A stretch of DNA of 35,309 nucleotides from Comamonadaceae bacterium (GTDB lineage: Bacteria > Pseudomonadota > Gammaproteobacteria > Burkholderiales > Burkholderiaceae_C). Shown in pieces: positions 15,743 through 28,390 of the stretch. Every line of letters begins with the position of its first letter. The first letter of the stretch is position 1. The stretch spans positions 1 to 35,309 of the forward strand of contig CANKRG010000020.1 of assembly GCA_947485165.1 (NCBI GenBank), read 5' to 3'. Position numbers and translations under genes: made by a program. Under the pieces are notes generated by a model, which did not search any database, was not told where the DNA came from, and was given only the letters and a program-made list of their open reading frames with translations.

Positions 15743-16153
15743 ATGGCTTTCGGCACCCAAGACGACACCGATGAGGTGATGAACGAGATCAACATGACGC
15801 CCATGGTGGACGTGATGTTGGTGCTCTTGATCATCTTCATCATCACCGTGCCCGTGATGAAACACGCGGTCAATATCGACCTGCCCCGCGCCAGCAACGT
15901 GCCCCAAGATGCCAAACCCGAGACGATTCGCCTCAGTGTGGACGCGGCTGGTGATTACTTTTGGAACGAAAACAAAGTGACGGAAGAGGCCTTGCTGCTG
16001 CAACTCAAAGCCGCATCCACCCAAACCCCGCAGCCCGAGCTGCACATTCGCGGCGACAAAGCCGTGCGTTATGAGCGGGTGGCCACGGTTATGGCGGCAG
16101 CGCAGCAGGCGGGGATTCGGAAAATTGGATTTGTTACCGAACCCAAGCTTTAA
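15743..16153 (+). CDS. exbD: Biopolymer transport protein ExbD
   Basis: The 136-residue product has a single membrane helix near the amino end (about 14-38). The helix begins with INMTPMVDVMLVLLIIFIIT and carries the conserved Asp (VDVML) needed for proton use. The periplasmic part follows, with LHIRGDKAVRYERVATVMAA. It overlaps nothing and is three bases after exbB. A weak hairpin followed by six Ts starts inside its last codons (16145-16173). Confidence 0.94.
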   Translation: MAFGTQDDTDEVMNEINMTPMVDVMLVLLIIFIITVPVMKHAVNIDLPRASNVPQDAKPETIRLSVDAAGDYFWNENKVTEEALLLQLKAASTQTPQPELHIRGDKAVRYERVATVMAAAQQAGIRKIGFVTEPKL

Positions 16154-16173
16154 GTCTAAGCTTTAGGTTTTTT
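16145..16173 (+). terminator. Possible rho-independent terminator of tonB-exbBD
   Basis: AAGCTT (16145-16150) can pair with AAGCTT (16158-16163) around a seven-base loop. A run of six Ts follows at 16168-16173. The stem is short and AT-rich, and it overlaps the 3' end of the convergent prmB gene. Confidence 0.35.
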
Positions 16174-17109
16174 CGGTGATTTGGCGGGCTTGGGGGATTT
16201 CGGTTTAGCCTTCGCTTCGGCATCCAAAGCCGCTTTGGTGATCAACAGCACAGAATCTTCCCCCGCACTGGTCTCTAGCCAAAAAATCTCCAAATCAGGG
16301 AAGGCGGCTTCGAAGTAGGCGCGTTCGTTGCCGATTTCTAGGACCATGACGGCGTGTTCGCTCATGTGTGCGGGCGCGGCTTGCAGGAGACCGCGGATGA
16401 AGTCCATGCCGTCGGTGCCGCCGGCGAGCGCCAAGGCGGGCTCGGCTAGGTACTCCAAGGGCAGGGCGGCCATGCTGGTGCTGTTGACGTAGGGGGGGTT
16501 GCACAGGACGAGGTCGAAAACTTCGTCTTTTAAGCCCGACCAGCTGTCGGATTCAACCAAGCTGATGCGGCTTTGCAGGGCGTGTTTGACGACGTTGATG
16601 TGAGCAACTTCTAGGGCATCGGCGGAAATATCTGCGCCAACGACCGTGGTTTCAGGATACGTCATCGCTGCTAAAACCGCCAAGCTGCCGTTGCCGGTGC
16701 ATAAATCCAGCACCCGCTTTGTGTGGGGCCCTAGCCAGTCGTCAAAGCTACCGTCTGCTAAAAGCTCGGCGATGAAGCTGCGCGGCACGATGGCGCGTTC
16801 GTCGATGTAGAAGGGGATGCCTTGCAGCCAGGCTTCTTGCGTCAAGTAAGCAGCGGGTTTGCGGGTTTCTATTCTTGCTATGAATAAAGTAGCTATTGAG
16901 CTAATTAAATCGCCGGATAGAGGTCTATTTGCCACTGAATCTGCATCAATTTTAGGATCATCCAACGATGAATCTAGCGGCAAACCTGCTTTCCACAACA
17001 CCAGCCAAGCTGCTTCGTCAAAGGCGTTGGCTGTGCCATGGCCGAAGGCGACTTTGGCTTCTGTGAGTTGTTTAGCACCTTCTTGGATGACTTCTAAAAC
17101 GGTTGTCAT
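16156..17109 (-). CDS. prmB: 50S ribosomal protein L3 N5-glutamine methyltransferase PrmB
   Basis: The 317-residue product belongs to the PrmB/HemK family of SAM-dependent glutamine methyltransferases. The SAM-binding site is DLCTGNGSLAVLAA (135-148), and the catalytic NPPY is at 204-207. Upstream are the typical helices and YLTQEAWLQGIPFYIDERAI, then VPRSFIAELL, which separates PrmB from PrmC. Residues about 58-80 (SVANRPLSGDLISSIATLFI, then ARI) are encoded by a palindromic repeat and make the protein about 20 residues longer than usual. The tail is a Lys/Pro run (KPKSPKPAKSPKKPKA). It lies downstream of dapE on the same strand, with a GTTCGCCCTGAG-type repeat between them. Confidence 0.9.
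   Translation of the reverse strand: MTTVLEVIQEGAKQLTEAKVAFGHGTANAFDEAAWLVLWKAGLPLDSSLDDPKIDADSVANRPLSGDLISSIATLFIARIETRKPAAYLTQEAWLQGIPFYIDERAIVPRSFIAELLADGSFDDWLGPHTKRVLDLCTGNGSLAVLAAMTYPETTVVGADISADALEVAHINVVKHALQSRISLVESDSWSGLKDEVFDLVLCNPPYVNSTSMAALPLEYLAEPALALAGGTDGMDFIRGLLQAAPAHMSEHAVMVLEIGNERAYFEAAFPDLEIFWLETSAGEDSVLLITKAALDAEAKAKPKSPKPAKSPKKPKA
16872..16932 (-). repeat. Short palindromic repeat, copy inside prmB
   Basis: On the minus strand it reads CCTCTATCCGGCGATTTAAT, then TAGCTCAATAGCTACTTTAT, then TCATAGCA. It is in sense orientation within prmB and translated as PLSGDLISSIATLFIARI. That is the same codon phase in which the hrpA copy is read (PLAGVFIAKGATKNIVNL). Confidence 0.7.
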
Positions 17110-17128
17110 GATTCGATTACCAAATATC

Positions 17129-17185
17129 CCGTTCGCCCTGAGGTATCGAAGGGTTCGCGAGGCTTCGATACCTCAGCCCGAACGG
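17129..17185. repeat. Dispersed inverted repeat (GTTCGCCCTGAG type) between dapE and prmB
   Basis: CCGTTCGCCCTGAGGTATCG at the left pairs almost perfectly with CGATACCTCAGCCCGAACGG at the right, giving a 23-base-pair stem. Five Ts follow on the plus strand only. It sits 20 bases before the prmB start and could alter prmB expression from the dap operon. Confidence 0.85.
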
Positions 17186-17193
17186 TTTTTCTA

Positions 17194-18420
17194 TTAATTC
17201 GCATTGGTTTGCAACATCGCTTCAAGGTTTTCCATCGTTTTGCGGTAGATGTTTTTTAACGGTTCAATATCGGCAACAACGATGTGTTCGTCAATTTTGT
17301 GAATCGTCGCATTTGGTGGGCCGCATTCTATGACTTGGGCGCAGATTTTGGCGAGAAAGCGCCCGTCTGACGTGCCGCCCGTGGTGGACAGCTGGGTTTC
17401 TAAGCCGGTTTCCGCACGAATGGCGGCTTGCACGGCATGCACCAGCTCACCCGGGCGGGTTAAAAAGGGCAGGCCACCGATGGTCCACTGCAGATCGAAG
17501 TCTTTTTCGGGCTGCAAACCGGTTGATATCAACACATCAACCAAGCGTTGTTGCAGCGATTCTGGGGTCGATTCGGTCGAAAAGCGGAAGTTGAAATCAA
17601 TCACCGCACGGCCAGGAATCACGTTGCTCGCCCCCGTGCCGCCGTGGATGTTGCTGATTTGCCACGTCGTGGCGGGGAAAAACTCGTTGCCTTTGTCCCA
17701 TTCAACAGTGACGAGTTGCGCCATCGCGGGGGCGAACTTGTGGATCGGGTTCTCCGCCAAGTGCGGGTAGGCGATGTGGCCTTGCACGCCTTTGACGGTG
17801 AGCTTGCCGCTCATGGTGCCACGGCGACCGTTTTTGATCATATCGCCGGTTTTTTCGACCGAGGTGGGCTCGCCGACGATGCAGTAATCCAGTTTTTCAC
17901 CGCGCTGGGTGAGCCAGTTGCACATGATGGCCGTGCCATCTACCGAGGGGCCTTCTTCGTCACTGGTAAGTAAAAATGCCAATGATAACGAGGGGTTAGG
18001 GTTTGCTTTGAGGAACTCTTCCACAGCGACGACAAAAGCGGCGATGGAGGTTTTCATGTCGCTTGCGCCACGGCCGTACAGCTTGCCATCGCGGTGCGAG
18101 GGTACAAAAGGGTTGCTCGTCCACTGCTCTAGCGGGCCTGTGGGCACGACATCGGTGTGGCCAGCGAAGACCAGGAGTTTGCTGCATAGGTCACTATTTG
18201 CTGCTTTATTGATAGCACTATAGTCAGTTTTTTCGCCGGCTGAATGTCTTTTTGCCCATAAATTAACGACTCTGAAGTCGGCCGGGCCACTTTCCACCGT
18301 TTCGCACACAAAACCCAGCGGCGCAAGCCTGTCCGCAATCAGTTTTTGGCAATCACCATCCATCGGGGTGACGGAGGGGCGGGATATGAGTTGTTCGGCC
18401 AGAAGCAGAGTGCGGTGCAT
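17194..18420 (-). CDS. dapE: Succinyl-diaminopimelate desuccinylase DapE
   Basis: The 408-residue product is an M20-family zinc hydrolase that releases succinate from N-succinyl-LL-diaminopimelate in the lysine/cell-wall pathway. The metal and catalytic residues are seen in [12 protein letters not shown] (His88, Asp90), [14 protein letters not shown] (Asp), [14 protein letters not shown] (Glu-Glu) and a late His in [10 protein letters not shown]. The Gly/Thr block [11 protein letters not shown] is present. Residues about 59-80 are an extra loop encoded by a palindromic repeat; without it the length is close to the family's usual 375-385. It follows dapC and dapD on the same strand. Confidence 0.94.
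   Translation of the reverse strand: MHRTLLLAEQLISRPSVTPMDGDCQKLIADRLAPLGFVCETVESGPADFRVVNLWAKRHSAGEKTDYSAINKAANSDLCSKLLVFAGHTDVVPTGPLEQWTSNPFVPSHRDGKLYGRGASDMKTSIAAFVVAVEEFLKANPNPSLSLAFLLTSDEEGPSVDGTAIMCNWLTQRGEKLDYCIVGEPTSVEKTGDMIKNGRRGTMSGKLTVKGVQGHIAYPHLAENPIHKFAPAMAQLVTVEWDKGNEFFPATTWQISNIHGGTGASNVIPGRAVIDFNFRFSTESTPESLQQRLVDVLISTGLQPEKDFDLQWTIGGLPFLTRPGELVHAVQAAIRAETGLETQLSTTGGTSDGRFLAKICAQVIECGPPNATIHKIDEHIVVADIEPLKNIYRKTMENLEAMLQTNAN
18194..18242 (-). repeat. Short palindromic repeat, copy inside dapE
   Basis: On the minus strand it reads TCAGCCGGCGAAAAAACTGA, then CTATAGTGCTATCAATAAAG, then CAGCA. It is in sense orientation, translated as [17 protein letters not shown]. The GCC GGC core falls in the same codon phase as in hrpA and prmB. 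It is more diverged than the intergenic copies. Confidence 0.65.
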
Positions 18421-18437
18421 GGTTTTGTAGACCTTTA

Positions 18438-18740
18438 TCAGATCGTATGGATGGAAATTTCGTCGAAAGATGCGGGCTCGTAAACCGGTTCTACGGGGGT
18501 GGCGGGCATGATGTCTTCACGAATCAGGCGCGTCAAGTCGTCTTCAAAAGTTTGCGAGCCGGATGCCATGGACTTTTCAATCGCGTCTTTCACGCCAGCA
18601 AAGTTACCTTTGGCGACCATTTCGGTCACGTCTTGGGCGTTGAGCATGACTTCAACGGCAGGGCGACGCTCGTTTGTGGTGCTTTTGCCCGAGCCCGTGG
18701 AACCCACCATCAGTTCTAAAATTCGTTTCATTGCGCTCAT
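18438..18740 (-). pseudogene. PilT/PilU-type pilus retraction ATPase relic (internally deleted, frame kept)
   Basis: This frame of 100 residues joins three pieces of a twitching-motility ATPase. MSAMKRILELMV is a typical amino terminus, GSTGSGKSTT (residues 13-22) is the Walker A loop, and RRPAVEVMLNAQDVTEMVAK onwards is the carboxy-terminal domain (with a QTFEDDL segment resembling QTFDQAL). The amino-terminal PAS-like domain, the Asp and His boxes and Walker B are absent; intact PilT/PilU proteins have about 350-380 residues. Two in-frame deletions explain it. It sits between dapD and dapE on their strand, 17 bases before dapE. It should not work as a motor, yet its frame is intact, so it may still be translated. 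Confidence 0.7.
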
Positions 18741-18762
18741 GGGTGGCCTTTTGAAAAATGAA

Positions 18763-18823
18763 CCCGTTCGGACTGAGTTTGTCGAAGTCTTTATGAACCC
18801 TTCGGCAGGCCCAGGGCGAACGG
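18763..18823. repeat. Dispersed inverted repeat (GTTCGCCCTGAG type) between dapD and the PilT/U relic
   Basis: CCCGTTCGGACTGAGTTTGT at the left mirrors CAGGCCCAGGGCGAACGG at the right, less perfectly than the other two copies. It occupies nearly the whole gap downstream of dapD. Confidence 0.75.
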
Positions 18824-18845
18824 AATAGGGTTTATCGCACCAAGC

Positions 18846-19670
18846 TTAATCTCGTAGCAAATCATTGATGCTGGTTTTAGAGCGGGTTTGCGCATCCACC
18901 TTTTTCACAATAATGGCCGCATACATGCTGTATTTGCCGCCCGCTTTAGGTAAATTGCCGCTCACGACGACTGATCCGCTAGGCACGCGGCCATAGGTGA
19001 TGGTGTCTGCTTCACGGTCATAAATGGGGGTGCTTTGGCCGATATAAACGCCCATGCCGAGCACAGAGTTTTCTTCCACAATCACGCCTTCAACCACTTC
19101 AGAGCGGGCACCGATGAAGCAGTTGTCTTCAATGATGGTCGGGTTGGCCTGCATGGGTTCCAGCACGCCGCCAATGCCGACGCCGCCAGACAAATGCACA
19201 TGTTTGCCGATTTGTGCGCAAGAGCCCACGGTGGCCCAAGCGTCCACCATGGTGCCTTCATCGACATAAGCGCCAATGTTGACAAAGCTAGGCATCAAAA
19301 TCGCGCCCTTGGCGATGTAGCTGCCGCGACGCGCCACGGCTGGCGGCACCACGCGCACGCCGGTGGCTTTGAGTTCTGCCTCAGACAAATGGGCAAATTT
19401 GGTCGGTACTTTGTCGTAAAAAGCCAAATCGCCAGAGCGCATGATGGCGTTGTCTTTGAGGCGGAAGCTCAACAGCACGGCTTTCTTCAGCCATTGGTGG
19501 ACTGTCCACTGACCCACACCTTGACGGGTGGCGATGCGTAAGCTGCCATTATTCAGCTGGGATAGGGCTTGCTCTACCGCGTCATGCACCTCTTTGGAGC
19601 TGCTGGTGGTGGAGATATTGGCCCGGTCTTCCCAAGCGGCGTCGATGATGTTTTGCAGTTGTTGTGTCAT
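18846..19670 (-). CDS. dapD: Tetrahydrodipicolinate N-succinyltransferase DapD
   Basis: The 274-residue product starts from [20 protein letters not shown], the family's usual beginning; the frame is open 30 codons further upstream but that part is not family-like. DapD transfers succinyl from succinyl-CoA to tetrahydrodipicolinate. The left-handed beta-helix is clear from hexapeptide repeats ([60 protein letters not shown]). It lies 41 bases after dapC, in the order dapC-dapD, and is probably cotranscribed. Confidence 0.95.
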   Translation of the reverse strand: MTQQLQNIIDAAWEDRANISTTSSSKEVHDAVEQALSQLNNGSLRIATRQGVGQWTVHQWLKKAVLLSFRLKDNAIMRSGDLAFYDKVPTKFAHLSEAELKATGVRVVPPAVARRGSYIAKGAILMPSFVNIGAYVDEGTMVDAWATVGSCAQIGKHVHLSGGVGIGGVLEPMQANPTIIEDNCFIGARSEVVEGVIVEENSVLGMGVYIGQSTPIYDREADTITYGRVPSGSVVVSGNLPKAGGKYSMYAAIIVKKVDAQTRSKTSINDLLRD

Positions 19671-19711
19671 GGTGATTTGTGGTTGATTTAAAGTAAAAGT
19701 TTTATAAATAT

Positions 19712-20950
19712 TTATAGAGATTTGACGAATTGAACAATACGCTGCGCCGCTTCCACACATTCCTCAGTGGTCGCCACCAAAGCCATGCGAATAAAGTTGT
19801 CGCCCGGGTTGATGCCATTGGCTGTACGCGCCAAGTAGCTGCCGGGCAGCACCGTCACATTGTATTGTTCAAGCAGCGTTTTGGCGAAAGTGGCGTCGTC
19901 TAATTTCAGCTTCGCAGGAATTTTTGCCCAGAGGTAAAAACCAGCGTCTGGCAGGGCAACGTCGAGTACTTCCGCCAAAAGCGGGGTGACTTGCATGAAT
20001 TTGTCACGGTACAGGGCGCGGTTGGCCACCACGTGTTCCTCGTCACTCCAAGCGGCTTTGCTGGCGGCTTGCACCACCAAACTCATGGCGCTGCCGTGGT
20101 AGGTGCGGTACAAGGCAAACTGCTTCATGATGGCTGCGTCGCCCGCCACAAAACCGCTGCGCATACCCGGCACATTGCTGCGTTTGGACAAACTGGTGAA
20201 GGAAACGATGTTTTTGAAGTCGGCCCTGCCCAATTTTTGAGCAGCTTCTAAGCCGCCCAAAGGCGCAGGAACGCCATCCTGAAAGTAAATTTCACTGTAG
20301 CACTCGTCACTGGCGATGACGAACCCGTAGCGGTCAGACAAGGCAAACAGCTTTTGCCATTCGTCCAGCGGCATCACCGCACCGGCAGGGTTGCCAGGCG
20401 AGCAGACGAAGATCATCTGCGTGCGTTCCCAAATGGCTGCGGGAACTTTGTCCCAATCAACGCCAAAATTACGTGCTGGGTCGCTGTTGACGTAATACGG
20501 CTCCGCGCCCGCCAAAAGCGCTGCGCCCTCGTAGATTTGGTAAAAAGGGTTGGGGCAGACGACGATAGGGAGTTGAAGAATTTGAGTACTTCCGTTTGTA
20601 ACTGTTGTTTGTGTGGGGTCAACGATGACCTGGGTGAATGCAAACAAGGCCTCGCGTGAACCGTTGACGGGTAAAACCTGGGTTGCTGGGTTGACGGTCA
20701 AGGCGTAGCGTTTCAGCAGCCAAGCAGCGAAAACTTCTCGTAAAGCGGGTTCACCCGCCGTTGCGGGGTAGGACGCCAAGCCATTCAAAGAACCAGAAAG
20801 GGCGGTTTTGATGAATTCTGGGGTGGCGTGCTTGGGCTCGCCAATGCCTAAACTGATGGGTTTGAAGGCTGGATTGGGCGTGACGGACTGAAAAAGTTGC
20901 TTGAGGCGCTCAAACGGATAAGGCTGTAATTTTGTAAGCAATGGATTCAT
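19712..20950 (-). CDS. dapC: Succinyldiaminopimelate transaminase DapC
   Basis: The 412-residue product is a fold-type I PLP aminotransferase. Seen are [17 protein letters not shown] at the start, [20 protein letters not shown], the Asn/Asp positions in [13 protein letters not shown] and [12 protein letters not shown], and the PLP lysine in [20 protein letters not shown]. This is the DapC type known from Bordetella. It catalyses the step between DapD and DapE, and all three genes lie in order on one strand here. It is divergent from smc, with 128 bases between the starts that must hold both promoters. Confidence 0.92.
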   Translation of the reverse strand: MNPLLTKLQPYPFERLKQLFQSVTPNPAFKPISLGIGEPKHATPEFIKTALSGSLNGLASYPATAGEPALREVFAAWLLKRYALTVNPATQVLPVNGSREALFAFTQVIVDPTQTTVTNGSTQILQLPIVVCPNPFYQIYEGAALLAGAEPYYVNSDPARNFGVDWDKVPAAIWERTQMIFVCSPGNPAGAVMPLDEWQKLFALSDRYGFVIASDECYSEIYFQDGVPAPLGGLEAAQKLGRADFKNIVSFTSLSKRSNVPGMRSGFVAGDAAIMKQFALYRTYHGSAMSLVVQAASKAAWSDEEHVVANRALYRDKFMQVTPLLAEVLDVALPDAGFYLWAKIPAKLKLDDATFAKTLLEQYNVTVLPGSYLARTANGINPGDNFIRMALVATTEECVEAAQRIVQFVKSL

Positions 20951-21078
20951 AAGCAGCCATTATCCCGTCTTGCCTTGGGCTTTTTGCCTTTGTTGCACTT
21001 TTCGGGGCATTTTTGAATGTTTTTGGGTTATTTCGGGTTATAGCCTCAGGTAAAATTCAAAAAAATACAGGGATTTAA

Positions 21079-24000
21079 GTGCGTCTTTCTTCTATCAAGC
21101 TGTCTGGCTTCAAGTCTTTTGCCGAGCCCACTACTTTTCATTTACCCGGTCAGCTGGTCGGTGTAGTCGGCCCCAACGGTTGCGGCAAATCCAACATCAT
21201 GGATGCCGTGCGCTGGGTGCTGGGCGAAAGCAGGGCGTCTGAGCTGCGTGGCGAGTCCATGCAAGACGTTATTTTTAACGGTACCCATACCCGAAAACCA
21301 TCGAGCCGTTCCAGCGTGGAGCTGGTGTTTGAAAACAACGATCACCGCGCCGGTGGCCAGTGGAGCCAATTCCTCGAGATTGCCGTCAAGCGTGTGTTAA
21401 CGCGCGATGGCAACTCCAGTTATTACATCAACAACCAATCCGTTCGTCGCCGTGATGTGCAAGACGTGTTTTTGGGCACAGGTTTGGGGCCGCGTGCCTA
21501 CGCGATCATCGGTCAGGGCACGATTGCCAAAATCATCGAGTCAAAACCGGAAGAGTTGCGGTTATTTTTAGAAGAAGCCGCTGGCGTTTCTAAATACAAA
21601 GAGCGTCGCCGCGAGACGGAAAACCGTTTGTCTGATACCCGCGAGAATTTGACGCGGGTGGACGACATCATGCGCGAGCTGACAGCAAATCTGGAAAAGC
21701 TTGAAAAACAGGCCGAAGTCGCCCAAAAATACAACCAGCTGCAAGCCGATGTGACGTTGAAGCAGCAGCAGCTGTGGTTTTTAAAACGTGCTGAGAGCGA
21801 GGCTGAACAAGCCAAAGTCAAGGCTGATGCTTTGCAGGCGACGACTGCTTTGGAAAGCCGTATTGCAGATTTGCGGCATATTGAATCGGATTTAGAAACC
21901 ATTCGCCAAGCGCATTACAGCGCGGGTGACCAAGTCAACCAATCGCAAGGCTTGCTGTACGAAGCAAGCGCAGAAGTTGGGCGTTTAGAGGCGGAAATTC
22001 GCTTTGTGGTCGAAGGCCGTCAGCGGGTTGAGCAGCGTCTATTGACGCTAAAAGAGCAAACGACCCATTGGGCAACCCGCAAGGGCGATGCACTTTTAGA
22101 GTCTGAAACCTTGGCGGCACAAAGTCTAGAAGCCGAAGAAAAAGATGCGCTTGTCGCTGCGCAAGTCGAAGAACAATCGGGTCAATTGCCAGAGTTGGAA
22201 GACGCGCTTCGCCAAGCCCAGCGCACAGCGAATGAGCAGCGCAGCACAGTCGGCCAAGTACAGCAGCAAATTCAAGTGCTGGCAGCCGACCAGCGCAATA
22301 TTGAAGACCAATCGCGCCAGCTCAACACGCGGCACGAACGTTTGACGGCAGATCGCAACGCCTTGTCTGCGCCAGATGAGCAGCGTTTGGTGAACATGCA
22401 AACACAGCTGGCAACAGCAGTAGAAGCGCAAGCAGTTGCAGAAGCGCGTTTGCACGAACTGCAAGACAGCGTGCCGCAACTGGATGATGCCCGCCGTGCG
22501 CAACAGCAGTTCGTGAACGCAGAATCAGCCAAACACGCCGGCTTGGCCGCGCGTATGGAAGCTTTGAAAGCACTGCAAGACAAAGTTAAAACCGACGGTA
22601 AATTGAAGCCTTGGTTAGCTAAACACGGTTTGGACGGCTTAGCAGGCTTGTGGAGCAAGATCCACATCGAGCAGGGCTGGGAAAACGCCTTGGAGGGTGC
22701 TTTGCGAGAGCGTTTGGGTGCGCTGGAGGTGTCGCGCTTGGATATGGTTAGCGGTTTTTTGGGAGCTACGGGTGCAGATGCACCGCCAGCCAAGTTGGCT
22801 TTTTACAGCCCACCACAAGCGGGCTTGCCAGAAGCAAAAAGTGCGATGTCGCGTTTGTCAGATTTGCTCAGGCTGCATGATGCAGGTCAAAAAGCGCTGC
22901 TAAACGATTGGCTGCATGGCTGCTACACCGCGCAATCGTTTGACGAAGCGCTGGCGAATCGCAGCAAGTTGCAAGCGGGTGAAGTCATTTACGTCAAAAC
23001 GGGTCATGCGGTCACTTTGTTTAGCGTGAGTTTTTATTCGCCTGATTCTGAGCAGTCCGGCATGTTGGCGCGGGCGCAAGAGATTGAGGGTTTAGAGAAG
23101 CAGCTGCGCGCGCAGGTGTTGATTGGTGAAGAGTCTCGTTCTGCTTTGATTCGGGCTGAAGCGGCTTATACCGAAGCCTCCAATAAATTGTCTGCTTTAC
23201 GACGTGAAGCCGCTGAAGGCCAGTCACGCACCCACAGTTTGCAAGTGGAAACCTTGCGCATGTCGCAAATTGCTGCGCAAACGAAGACCCGAAGTGACCA
23301 GATCAGCGCTGATTTGGCTGAAATCAACGCGCAGCTGGAAGATTTGCAAGAGCGCCGCGTTACCGCTGAAGGCCGCTTTGAAGAGCTGGACATGCAGCTG
23401 GCCGATACGCAAGAGCGCCATGCGCAGCTGGATGAGCATGTCATCACCGCAGAACGAAAGCTGAATGAATCGCGCGAGCAGCAGCGCAGTTTGGAGCGCT
23501 CGGCGCAAGAAGCTTTGTTTGCTAAACGTACCTTGCAAGCGCGCTTGGCGGAATTGCAGCGGGCGATTGAAACGGCAACACAGCAGGCATTGTCTTTAGC
23601 ATCGGAAGAGGTTATTGCTACGGATGAATTGGGTCGATTAAGTGCCGTTGCTGCGCAAACTGGTTTGCAAGCCGCGCTGTCAACCAAACTGGACCGCGAA
23701 GCCGCTTTGTCGGCCAAGCGCAGTGAATACGACGATTTGACCACCAAGCTGCGTGCCACCGACGAGCGCCGTTTACAACTAGAGCGTGAGTTAGAGCCGC
23801 TGCGTTTGCGTTTGACTGATTTTGCTTTGAAAGAACAAGCCGCACGATTGGGTCTGGAGCAATACACACAGTTGTTGCTTGACGTTCAAGCAAATTTGGA
23901 AGCCGTGGCGTTGTCGATCACGGAGGGCAACGTTCGTTTAACGGGTTTGCAGTCTGAAATTGACCGATTTAACCGCGAGGTGGCAGCACTGGGCGCTGTG

Positions 24001-24604
24001 AATTTGGCTGCACTTGATGAGCTTGCCGCTGCACGTGAACGCAAGCAGTTTTTAGACGCACAAACGGCAGATTTGATCGAAGCCATGACAACGCTGGAAG
24101 ATGCGATCAAGAAAATTGACGCTGAAACACGCGAGTTGTTGTCAGGCACATTCAACACAGTCAACGAACATTTCGGAAAAATGTTCCCCGTGCTGTTCGG
24201 TGGTGGCAACGCCAAATTGGTCATCACGGGTGACGAAATTTTAGATTCTGGTGTGCAAGTGGTTGCACAGCCACCTGGTAAGAAAAACCAAACAATTCAC
24301 TTGTTGTCGGGTGGTGAAAAAGCCTTGACTGCGATTGCGTTGGTGTTTGCTATTTTCCAGCTGAACCCAGCACCATTTTGCTTGCTGGATGAGGTTGACG
24401 CGCCGCTGGACGATGCCAATACCGAGCGCTACGCCAAGCTGGTGAAAGCCATGAGTGCAGAGACACAGTTTTTATTTATCAGTCACAACAAAATTGCGAT
24501 GGAAATGGCGGAACAATTGATTGGGGTAACGATGCAAGAGCAGGGCGTGTCGCGTATTGTCGCGGTTGATATGCAAGATGTAGTCGCACTGGCTGAGGCA
24601 AGTT

Positions 24605-24612
<8 letters not shown>
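21079..24612 (+). CDS. smc: Chromosome condensation protein Smc
   Basis: The 1177-residue product starts with GTG (RLSSIKLSGFKSFAEPTTFH). The ATPase head is split between the ends: Walker A GVVGPNGCGKSNIMDAVRWV (about 28-47) and, near the end, the ABC signature LLSGGEKALTAIALVF with Walker B FCLLDEVDAPLDDAN. Two long coiled coils rich in Glu, Gln, Ala and Leu flank a hinge at about residues 510-660 (HGLDGLAGLWSKIHIEQGWE at its beginning). It loads and organises DNA during segregation; in many bacteria it works with ScpAB, not seen here. A possible -10 TAAAAT lies at 21051-21056. It overlaps zipA by eight bases. Confidence 0.96.
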
Positions 24613-28358
<3,746 letters not shown>

Positions 28359-28390
28359 CTAGAGATATTTCGAGTTGGTTCGCTGTGGCT

